64,000 nt of DNA from Megasphaera sp. AM44-1BH (lineage in GTDB: Bacteria > Bacillota > Negativicutes > Veillonellales > Megasphaeraceae), in NCBI RefSeq assembly GCF_003467125.1, contig NZ_QSFA01000004.1:1-64000 (forward strand), given 5' to 3'. Position numbers and translations under genes: made by a program. The notes under the pieces are model-generated. The model was given only the letters and a program-made list of their open reading frames with translations, did not search any database and was not told where the DNA came from. Numbering within the stretch: position 1 is the stretch's first letter; each line of letters begins with the position of its first letter. Below, in pieces: positions 1-6,570 of the stretch.

Positions 1-16
1 TGATAGAAACCTCAAT

Positions 17-643
17 TTAACTTGTACTCAAACTTGACATAGGACCACTTTGATATTTTTCAACATCCGGTAATTTATTATATTCTTCTGGAGATAACCA
101 ACGTATTGCTTCGTCATTTACCGCCCTATCAACTTGATTATATGTTTGATCTGATGTGATGATAACATCGTCTTCAATATCATCAATCCAAGGAATCAAA
201 TTTTTTAAATACTTTAATTCCCATTTATATCCATATAGTTCTTTCATCAATTCTCTTTTTTCGTGTCTTATCTCTTTTACTTGTTCAGCAGCTTTCGGTG
301 CTCGTATTTTTTTAGTTCTTAAATGATATTCTATGGCTTCATCTCTGGCTGTCCTATAGTCAGATAATACAGTAGCAATTACGGGAAATTGCGAAATGGA
401 AGAGTTTTCAAATTGAATTATTATTTCTTTTTCTTTTTTCCAGAGTGATTTTTCCCTTGCTAGATGTTTATCAAATTCTTCTTTTTTTTGATTTAATTTA
501 TTTTGTAAAAATAATAATTGTCCTTTTTTATGATTTATTATTTGATTTAAATCATCAATTTTTGATGACATCCGCATAACAATATATAAAAAAATAACAA
601 TGCAAATTCCTATAAGCCAAAATGGAATAAACATGGCAGTCAC
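17..643 (-). CDS. Membrane-anchored coiled-coil protein, probable truncated restriction-nuclease family member
   Basis: The 208-residue product has one N-terminal membrane helix (about residues 4-24), then a Lys/Glu/Gln-rich coiled coil (about 25-75), then a charged stretch with the words IRAPKAAEQVKEI, KRELMKELYGYKWELKYLKNL and IPWIDDIEDD. From memory this arrangement matches the N-terminal half of a family in which a coiled coil precedes an Mrr-like restriction endonuclease domain; there the WLSPEEYNKL..EKYQ segment leads into the nuclease domain. Here the protein instead ends ten residues later with an unrelated tail, so the nuclease domain seems to be missing. The gene is AT-rich compared with the housekeeping genes to the right and lies beside a phage-type repressor. 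The family assignment is recalled, not searched, and the role is unknown. Confidence 0.55.
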   Translation of the reverse strand: MTAMFIPFWLIGICIVIFLYIVMRMSSKIDDLNQIINHKKGQLLFLQNKLNQKKEEFDKHLAREKSLWKKEKEIIIQFENSSISQFPVIATVLSDYRTARDEAIEYHLRTKKIRAPKAAEQVKEIRHEKRELMKELYGYKWELKYLKNLIPWIDDIEDDVIITSDQTYNQVDRAVNDEAIRWLSPEEYNKLPDVEKYQSGPMSSLSTS

Positions 644-680
644 TTCCTATTCATCGACATATAATAGTTAATTCCTGTAT

Positions 681-1313
681 TTACAATTTACCCCTAAGTT
701 CAACTGCCTTGCCCAGTATTTGTACGGGCAATTTTTTTATCTCCTTATTAGAATAAAAGTGCGGTTCATATACGCTGGTATTGGTTGCAATAAGTGTAAT
801 TCCATCAGTTTGTTTCTTTACTCTTTTTACTGTAGCTTCGTTTCCATTTACAAGTATTATTGCAATATCTCCGGATTCTACATCGTCCTGGCGTTTAACA
901 ATTACAACGTCTCCGTCTAACATCCGCGGTTCCATTGAGCGACCGTGGATTTTTAATGCAAAAAATTTGCCAGTTGCCGCAAGTTCTGGAGTAATTTCTT
1001 CATAATCTAGGATATCTTCTGTGGTTTCAATGGGAATGCCAGTAGCTATGCAACCTAAAACGGGTATCTTTACGCCTTTCCCGGGATTTTGATTTATTCC
1101 AACGCTTCTTATTGGAGATATACCCATTAACCAATCAAAAGAAACGTTAAAATAGCTACATATTTTCTTTTTGATATTATCATCCGGAGTACTTTTATTA
1201 TGCTCATAAAGAGAAATGGTGGATTTTGATATCCCTAAAACTTTTCCCAGTTCATCGCCTGTCATTCGTTTTTCTATTCTCAAATTTTTTATTCTGCTTC
1301 CCAATGTACTCAT
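681..1313 (-). CDS. XRE-family repressor with S24 (LexA/CI-like) peptidase domain
   Basis: The 210-residue product has an N-terminal helix-turn-helix (about residues 3-60, including LGISKSTISLYEHNKSTP) and a C-terminal S24 self-cleavage domain. The domain carries the HGRSMEPRMLDGDVVIVKR signature with the nucleophilic Ser and a later VKR with the general-base Lys. Such proteins repress prophage or mobile-element promoters and are inactivated by RecA-stimulated autocleavage. The start was placed at the Met beginning MSTLG because a GGTG ribosome site lies just upstream; an in-frame Met ten codons earlier has no visible site. No phage structural or integrase gene is seen, so it is either an orphan or the edge of an element continuing to the left. 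Confidence 0.85.
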   Translation of the reverse strand: MSTLGSRIKNLRIEKRMTGDELGKVLGISKSTISLYEHNKSTPDDNIKKKICSYFNVSFDWLMGISPIRSVGINQNPGKGVKIPVLGCIATGIPIETTEDILDYEEITPELAATGKFFALKIHGRSMEPRMLDGDVVIVKRQDDVESGDIAIILVNGNEATVKRVKKQTDGITLIATNTSVYEPHFYSNKEIKKLPVQILGKAVELRGKL

Positions 1314-1479
1314 ATAAACACCATCTTTTAGGTGAAATCCCATAAACTAGATATTTTTAATATAACTCATAATTTTGATTACGTAAACTTCTATTAAATA
1401 CTTTTCTTTTTATTAATAGCTGGAAGCATACTAATTGTGGTCATTCATAAAGGACCATGTTTTTTTAATTAGAAATAAA

Positions 1480-1618
1480 AAAGAACATTTGATTTATAGT
1501 GACCAGGCCAATCAGTCTACAGTTGCTCCCAACGGCAGCTCAGTTTCGGTCTTGTCCGACAATAATGTTGGGGACGAACAAGACAGTATGCCAGCATCTG
1601 CAAAATCAAATGTTCTTT
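1480..1618. repeat. 16-bp perfect inverted repeat flanking a 107-base interior
   Basis: AAAGAACATTTGATTT at 1480-1495 is exactly reverse-complemented at 1603-1618. The interior is less AT-rich than its surroundings and contains a smaller inverted pair (GTCTTGT near 1550, ACAAGAC near 1580). It could be a folded RNA, a terminator-like structure, or the termini of a small mobile element. A 67-codon open frame across it has no family resemblance and is probably chance. Confidence 0.6.
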
Positions 1619-1762
1619 CTGACTTAATTATATTCTAAAAGGCAAAAATAGGGAATAAAGTTGATGCATTTTCTGTTGAGCCAGATACTTCTATATTGGT
1701 TCGTATCTTACGTTAGTATGAAATTTGAAGACTTATCAGAATTTAGACTCAACAATAAAACA

Positions 1763-1846
1763 AGAACCAGCTATTGACCGTACCTCCAAAAGAGCGCTTC
1801 AATAGAAACGGGATATCTTGGGCCAATGACATCAATAACTGGTTCT
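1763..1846. repeat. Imperfect 15-base inverted repeat
   Basis: AGAACCAGCTATTGA at 1763-1777 pairs with TCAATAACTGGTTCT at 1832-1846 with one mismatch and a 54-base interior. It overlaps a minus-strand open frame reading HFAESYVPILEPVIDVIG and then ending in a stop, which I could not assign to a family. It may be residue of a decayed mobile-element gene. Confidence 0.45.
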
Positions 1847-2076
1847 AATATTGGTACGTAACTTTCTGCGAAATGTAAATGGTAATTGAGGGAATTACCT
1901 ATACTCTGAATCAATTACCAGCCAGGGGTCCGGCGGCCGTCTGGACTGGGGATGGTGGATAGGGCGGCCAGTAGTACGGGGTGCCGATGGTGGCAATATA
2001 GAAAATAAGAGACATTTTTAGTCTTTTCTGATATACTGGAACTGTATGAAAAGAGTTTGGAAGTGAGGGGACACAC

Positions 2077-3531
2077 ATGATTACTTGCAACGGCAACGGC
2101 AGCTTTGACATGCTGGTTATTGGCGTCGATAAGAGGATGAAAGCCCTGCAGCGGGTACCCAAGGAGGATGTAAAGGCCCTGAAGGTATTTGTTGAGGAGC
2201 GGCCTGATATCGTAGATTATACATCGCTCTGTGTATTTCATTGTGCCAGTGGCAGCAAGGTGCACACGTATCTCCTGGTAGGGCTGGATAATAAGCCGGT
2301 ACAGTATGCGACGTATGAGGATTTCCGCGTCGGCCGTAAAATCATGCAGGCTGCACGGAAGGAGAAGGTCCGGGAGCTGGCTCTTTTAATCGATACGCTG
2401 GAAATGGATATTCCATCGCTCATCGACAGCCTGTTGTATCAGAATTATGAATTTATCCAGTATAAGACCCAGGCGTCGCCCAATCTGGTCAAGAATATCA
2501 ATCTGATCACGGCGAGTCTGCAGATCAAAGAGCTGAATACGCTCTGCTACGTGTATTCGTCGGTCTACGAAGGAATTTATCTGGCACGGGATCTGACGAA
2601 TATGCCATCCAATGAGCTGACGCCACGGAAATTCGCCGACTGGGTACAGGAGTTGTGCAAGGGAGAAAATATTCACGTCGAATCGCTCAACAAATGGAAT
2701 CTGGAAAAACGCCATATGGGCGGCATTGTAGCCGTCGGCAAGGGCAGTATGAATCCGCCGCAGCTCGTGTCAGTGCTGTATCAGGGCGACCCGGACAGTA
2801 AGGAAGTGCTAGGGCTTGTCGGCAAGGGGATTCTCTATGACAGCGGCGGTCTGTCCCTCAAATCCCATGCCAATCTGGAATTCATGAAAGACGATATGGC
2901 AGGAGCCGCTGTAGTCCTGGGTGTCATCCGGGCACTCATGCTCCTCAAGTATCCCGTCAATGTGCTGGCTGTCATGCCACTGGCGGAAAATATCCCGTCG
3001 GGCATGTCTTATCGCGTTGATGATGTCATCACCATGTACAACGGCAAGACCGTAGAAATCAAGAATACCGATGCCGAAGGCCGCCTGGTCCTTGCCGATG
3101 CCGTAGCCTATGCCCAGGATAAGGGCGCAACGCGGATCATCGATTTCGCTACTCTGACCGGAGCCTGTGTGACGGCTCTCGGGACGGTGCGCAGTGGCAT
3201 GGTCGGCAATGATCAGGAATGGATGAACCGCATTTTTACACTGGCAGAACGGGTCCATGAAAAGGTATGGCAGTTCCCGGCGGACCGGGAGTATGAAAAG
3301 CAGCTCCAGAGCGATATTGCCGATTTGAAAAATGTCGGCGGTCCCGAAGCCGGGGCGATTACGGCCGGCCTCTTCATCCGCCAGTTCATCAAGGAAGGGA
3401 CGCCGTGGATTCATTTTGATATTGCCGGGACGGCTTTTCTGGAAAAGAAAGATGACATGGGCTATATAGGCGCGACGGGGACGGGAATCAAGACGGTCCT
3501 GGAATGGCTCAAAGGAGGCGGGTCTGTATGA
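2077..3531 (+). CDS. pepA: Leucyl aminopeptidase (cytosol aminopeptidase, M17)
   Basis: A 484-residue M17 metallo-aminopeptidase that removes N-terminal residues from peptides in the cytosol as a di-metal hexamer. The family signature NTDAEGRL is at residues 330-337. The metal and catalytic segment GKGILYDSGGLSLK begins near residue 248, with Lys250 and Asp255 in the expected places. The N-terminal macro-like domain (about 1-160) is present, and the length is close to the usual 480-500. The start follows a GTGAGGGG ribosome site. The stop codon overlaps the next gene's start (ATGA), which implies translational coupling. Confidence 0.95.
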   Translation: MITCNGNGSFDMLVIGVDKRMKALQRVPKEDVKALKVFVEERPDIVDYTSLCVFHCASGSKVHTYLLVGLDNKPVQYATYEDFRVGRKIMQAARKEKVRELALLIDTLEMDIPSLIDSLLYQNYEFIQYKTQASPNLVKNINLITASLQIKELNTLCYVYSSVYEGIYLARDLTNMPSNELTPRKFADWVQELCKGENIHVESLNKWNLEKRHMGGIVAVGKGSMNPPQLVSVLYQGDPDSKEVLGLVGKGILYDSGGLSLKSHANLEFMKDDMAGAAVVLGVIRALMLLKYPVNVLAVMPLAENIPSGMSYRVDDVITMYNGKTVEIKNTDAEGRLVLADAVAYAQDKGATRIIDFATLTGACVTALGTVRSGMVGNDQEWMNRIFTLAERVHEKVWQFPADREYEKQLQSDIADLKNVGGPEAGAITAGLFIRQFIKEGTPWIHFDIAGTAFLEKKDDMGYIGATGTGIKTVLEWLKGGGSV

Positions 3532-4346
3532 AAGTAGATCTGCATATGCATACGACTTGTTCCGATGGTTTGTATACGCCGGAACAGCTGACACAGATGG
3601 CTGTAGAGGCGGGGCTGTCTGTCATGGCCATTTCCGACCATGATACGGTCGCTGCTTATTCGGGGCATACCTTTGCTCCGGGGGTACGGGTCATTCCGGC
3701 TATTGAAATGAGCAGTGATTACGATGGAGAAGATGTCCATGTCCTGGGCTATTATATCCATCCCGGCCAGAAAGACCTGATGGACTACTGCGCGCGGTTC
3801 AAACAGCGGCGGCTGGACCGGGCTCTGGAAATCGCAGATAAATGCGTATCTCTCGGTTATGATATCGACCGCCGGCAGATAGAGGATATGCTCGCCAAGG
3901 GCGGTACCGTAGGCCGGCCTCATATTGCCCGCATGCTCGTAGCCAGAGGGTATTTCCCCGATGTAAAGGCGGTCTTCGATACCATATTGTATCGTGGCGG
4001 TCCAGCTTATGTGCCGTATCACCGCCTGACCGTCGATGCCTGTATCGACCTGATCCATAAGGCGGGAGGGCTGGCTTTCCTGGCTCATCCGGGCCTGTTG
4101 AAGCGAACCTTGTCCCAGGTCCTGCAGTTTTCCTTCGATGGGCTGGAAGTCTATCACCCCAATAACCGCGGCCGCTGTGACGAATTCCTGCGCATTGCCC
4201 GGGATCATCACTGGCTGGTCAGCGGCGGTTCCGATTTCCACGGCGTGCCGGGCCGCTTCCCGGAAACGGTCGGGACCTATGCCGTAGAGGGAGAATGGGT
4301 ACAGGATATACTGACGTATCCGCAGGTGCAGGCCGGAAACGTATAA
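3528..4346 (+). CDS. PHP-domain phosphoesterase, RNase AM / TrpH-like
   Basis: The 272-residue protein is a PHP metallophosphoesterase. Metal-binding motifs appear in family order: DLHMHTTCSDG at the N-terminus, ISDHDT, EDVHVLGYYI, LAHPGLL and GGSDFHG near the C-terminus. This pattern fits the YciV/TrpH family, whose E. coli member (RNase AM) acts on short oligonucleotides and 3',5'-bisnucleotides from the 5' side. The start overlaps the pepA stop by four bases and follows AAAGGAGG; an in-frame Met eight codons earlier lies inside pepA and lacks a site. The exact substrate here is not visible. Confidence 0.85.
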   Translation: MKVDLHMHTTCSDGLYTPEQLTQMAVEAGLSVMAISDHDTVAAYSGHTFAPGVRVIPAIEMSSDYDGEDVHVLGYYIHPGQKDLMDYCARFKQRRLDRALEIADKCVSLGYDIDRRQIEDMLAKGGTVGRPHIARMLVARGYFPDVKAVFDTILYRGGPAYVPYHRLTVDACIDLIHKAGGLAFLAHPGLLKRTLSQVLQFSFDGLEVYHPNNRGRCDEFLRIARDHHWLVSGGSDFHGVPGRFPETVGTYAVEGEWVQDILTYPQVQAGNV

Positions 4347-4390
4347 CCGGTGCGGATGCGGTGCAGGCAGGAAAGAAAGGATGATGAACG

Positions 4391-5218
4391 ATGCATATTA
4401 CCGGTTTTATCGGTGCCAGCGGGACAGGGAAGAGTTATCATGCCCTGGTCGTAGCCCACGAAAGGAATATCGACTGTATCATCGATGACGGCCTGCTCAT
4501 CTATCAGAACCGCATCATCGCCGGTCAGTCTGCCAAAGAGGAATCGAACCGCATGCAGGCCGTGCGCCGGGCTATTTTCCTTGATCCGGCCCATGCAGAG
4601 GCCGTCCGCAAGGCTCTCGGGACAATCCAGCCGCCACGGCTGCTCATCCTGGGCACGTCGAAGCACATGATATGCCGTATCTGCGAGGCCCTGCGCCTTC
4701 CTTATGCCAGTGACTATATCCGTATCGAAGATGTGTCGTCGGCAGCAGAAATCGCCAAAGCCCGGGATATCCGCCTGAAGGAGGGCAAACATATCATCCC
4801 CGTTCCGACGATGGAGCTGAAATCTCATTTCCATGGGTATCTCCTCGATCCCATCCGCTCCTTCCTGTCTGGCCGTGGCGGCAGGAAAGCCGGTGTGGAG
4901 CAATCCGTCGTGCGCCCTGTGTTCAGCTATTACGGCAAACTCGTCTTTTCCGATGACGTCCTCTTTGCTCTCGTCCGCCATACACTGAACGGCATGACCG
5001 GTATCGCCCGGGTCAACCGGGTCAAGGTGGCCAAGAACTACTTGTCCCATGCCAATGGCCTGGCCATCATCCTGACGTTGACCATTTATTACGGGGAAAA
5101 TATCCGCCAGCTCCTGCACAAGGTCAAAGACGAGGTACAGCAGTCTGTGGAATACACTACGGGAATGTCCGTGGATGTTATGAAAATTACCATTCGTGGC
5201 ATTGCGCCCCGTCCTTGA
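4391..5218 (+). CDS. P-loop NTPase fused to an Asp23/Gls24-like domain
   Basis: The 275-residue protein starts with a Walker A loop (GASGTGKSYHA, about residues 8-18), followed by IIDDGLLIYQNRI and a segment resembling a small nucleoside/chaperone-type ATPase fold to about residue 170. The C-terminal 100 residues (VRHTLNGMTGIARVNRVKVAKN... to the end) resemble the Asp23/Gls24 (DUF322) envelope-stress domain, with the typical GLAIILTLTIYYG strand and TGMSVDVMKITIRGI tail. Asp23 proteins are normally small single-domain proteins, so an ATPase fusion is unusual. It lies 44 bases after the PHP gene, and the cobalamin promoter's -35 box overlaps its stop region. Function unknown. Confidence 0.75.
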   Translation: MHITGFIGASGTGKSYHALVVAHERNIDCIIDDGLLIYQNRIIAGQSAKEESNRMQAVRRAIFLDPAHAEAVRKALGTIQPPRLLILGTSKHMICRICEALRLPYASDYIRIEDVSSAAEIAKARDIRLKEGKHIIPVPTMELKSHFHGYLLDPIRSFLSGRGGRKAGVEQSVVRPVFSYYGKLVFSDDVLFALVRHTLNGMTGIARVNRVKVAKNYLSHANGLAIILTLTIYYGENIRQLLHKVKDEVQQSVEYTTGMSVDVMKITIRGIAPRP

Positions 5219-5243
5219 CAGTCCACAGGGGCCATGCTACCAT
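5215..5243 (+). promoter_or_regulatory. Sigma-70-type promoter of the cobalamin superoperon
   Basis: TTGACA at 5215-5220 and TACCAT at 5238-5243 are separated by 17 bases. The -35 box overlaps the last codons of the preceding gene, and transcription would begin about 15 bases before the riboswitch aptamer. Confidence 0.7.
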
Positions 5244-5264
5244 TATTTATAACTGCATATGAGC

Positions 5265-5416
5265 TGTCAGGTGTCGCAAGACTCAATAGAAAAGCCGGTA
5301 TAAGCCGGCGCGGTCCCGCCGCTGTAAGGAGGAGCGCTGCTGCAGAAACGTCACTGTACATCCGTATGGGAAGGCGCAGCAGGGTCATGAATCCGAGCCA
5401 GAAGAACTGCCTGACA
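5265..5416 (+). ncRNA. Cobalamin (B12) riboswitch aptamer
   Basis: The conserved blocks are present in order: the AGCCGGT..AAGCCGGC arm, GCGGTCCCGCCGCTGTAA (family consensus CGGTCCCGCCACTGTAA), GGGAAGGCGCAGCAGG, and the B12 box GAGCCAGAAGAACTGCC. TGTCAG at 5265-5270 pairs with CTGACA at 5411-5416 to close the P1 stem. It precedes B12 uptake and synthesis genes and a terminator hairpin, so cobalamin binding should stop transcription. Confidence 0.95.
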
Positions 5417-5474
5417 AAGAATCACCGGCAGACCTGCGAGCGATGGGGAGGGGGATTAGGACTCTGTTCTGTAT

Positions 5475-5509
5475 AAACCGTAAGGATGACGTATCCCTGC
5501 GGTTTTTTT
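5475..5509 (+). terminator. Riboswitch expression-platform terminator
   Basis: AAACCG pairs with CGGTTT across an imperfect AAGGAT/ATCC stem, followed by a run of seven T. Its position between the aptamer and exbB makes it the likely transcriptional off-switch. Confidence 0.8.
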
Positions 5510-5538
5510 ATGTCTTGGTATATAGGAGTGGTAGCACC

Positions 5539-6153
5539 ATGGAAGCGATTACGAATGGATTTTTATTGTTTCATAAGGGCGGGATTGTCATGTACATCCT
5601 CCTGTTGTGTTCCCTGTTTGTCGTCTATATCGGCATGGAACGGGCTATTTTTTATACTCACATGGACGCAGGAGCCGCCTTTGCCCGGAATTTTTATACG
5701 TATATGAAACTGGGACAGTACGACAAAGCCCGCGAACTGGCAGAAGAAAGCCGGGGCGGCCTGGCCTATATCCTGCGCGATGTGTTCGCCGGCCGTACAG
5801 GACGGGATGTGCGCGCTTATATAGAACTGCAGTCGGGCATTCTCATGGCAAAGCTGCGCAGCCGCCTGTACTATCTCAGCGTCGTCGTAACTCTTGGGCC
5901 AATTCTGGGCCTCCTTGGCACCATCAGCGGCATGATCCGGGCATTCAGTATATTTAACGTACAAACTGGCCAGTCAGCCGCTATCACCGGCGGCGTCGGG
6001 GAAGCACTTATTGCAACGGCTTTCGGCCTCTGCGTTGCTATTCTGGCACTTTTGATCCACTCCTATTTTACCCAGCGTCTGGACCGGATCATCACCGATA
6101 TGGAACTGTGCTTTTCGGCTCTCGAAACGGTGCCCCGGGAAAAGGAGGACTGA
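5539..6153 (+). CDS. exbB: ExbB/TolQ-type proton channel subunit
   Basis: The 204-residue MotA/TolQ/ExbB-family protein would form the inner-membrane proton channel that, with ExbD, energises TonB-dependent outer-membrane transport. Three membrane helices are visible: about 15-33, 108-130 (VVVTLGPILGLLGTISGMI) and 150-175 (ALIATAFGLCVAILALLIHS). The GPILGLLGTISGMI and GVGEALIATAFGL blocks are family hallmarks. The start follows ATAGGAGTGG; a longer reading upstream would run into the riboswitch terminator and was rejected. It is the first gene of the B12 superoperon, three bases ahead of exbD. Confidence 0.95.
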   Translation: MEAITNGFLLFHKGGIVMYILLLCSLFVVYIGMERAIFYTHMDAGAAFARNFYTYMKLGQYDKARELAEESRGGLAYILRDVFAGRTGRDVRAYIELQSGILMAKLRSRLYYLSVVVTLGPILGLLGTISGMIRAFSIFNVQTGQSAAITGGVGEALIATAFGLCVAILALLIHSYFTQRLDRIITDMELCFSALETVPREKED

Positions 6154-6156
6154 GCC

Positions 6157-6570
6157 ATGCGTTTACGGGATCCGCGGTACTTCAAACAGCCGTCGTTTAT
6201 GATTATCCCTATGATCGATGTCATGTTCTTTCTCCTGGTCTTTTTCATGATGACTTCCCTGTCCATGGTCGATCTGCGTACCATGGGCGTCCAGCTTCCC
6301 TTTGCTTCCCAGGCAGAGCAGCAGCCGGCGGCACAGTACGTCGTCACCCTGCGCAGGGACGGCTCGCTCTGGCTGGATGATGCGCCCATCGATAAGGAAA
6401 CGCTGCTGGCGTCGGCCCGGGAACAGCAGCAGAAAGACAGCCGGTTCAACGTCGTCGTCCGTGCCGATAAGGGCATGAATTATGGCGATGTCATGGCCCT
6501 CCTTGATGACTTCAAGCGCGTGGGAGTCGTCCAGCTCGGACTGGCTGCAGAAAGTGGGGCAGAGCCGTGA
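6157..6570 (+). CDS. exbD: ExbD/TolR-type energy transducer
   Basis: The 137-residue partner of ExbB has a short cytoplasmic N-terminus, one membrane helix (IIPMIDVMFFLLVFFMMTS, with the conserved proton-carrying Asp) and a periplasmic domain ending in FNVVVRADKGMNYGDVMALLDDFKRVGVVQLGLA, the classic ExbD C-terminal fold. Its stop overlaps the next start by four bases (GTGA/ATGA-type coupling), so ExbD and the following TonB-receptor fusion are probably made together. Confidence 0.95.
   Translation: MRLRDPRYFKQPSFMIIPMIDVMFFLLVFFMMTSLSMVDLRTMGVQLPFASQAEQQPAAQYVVTLRRDGSLWLDDAPIDKETLLASAREQQQKDSRFNVVVRADKGMNYGDVMALLDDFKRVGVVQLGLAAESGAEP

Larger units (their letters stand above)
1314..2076. other. 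Gene-poor AT-rich interval with inverted repeats
   Basis: This 763-base stretch between the repressor and pepA has no convincing gene. It holds the repressor promoter region, a 16-bp inverted repeat (1480-1495 with 1603-1618), a second imperfect 15-base inverted repeat (1763-1777 with 1832-1846), and a short minus-strand open frame at 1771-1896 that may be a decayed coding fragment. At about 1911 base composition changes sharply from AT-rich to GC-rich. The last 60 bases carry the likely pepA promoter, with TATACT at 2032-2037. Confidence 0.5.

Noticed and set aside
1435..1638. 67-codon plus-strand frame across the 16-bp inverted repeat
   Set aside because: It spans both repeat arms, has no clear ribosome site and no family resemblance; low-complexity Ser/Asp composition fits chance.
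1911..2162. 83-codon minus-strand frame overlapping the start of pepA
   Set aside because: Mostly antisense to pepA and its promoter. Only the Pro-rich end outside pepA is odd, and it is mentioned as a possible stump, not called as a gene.
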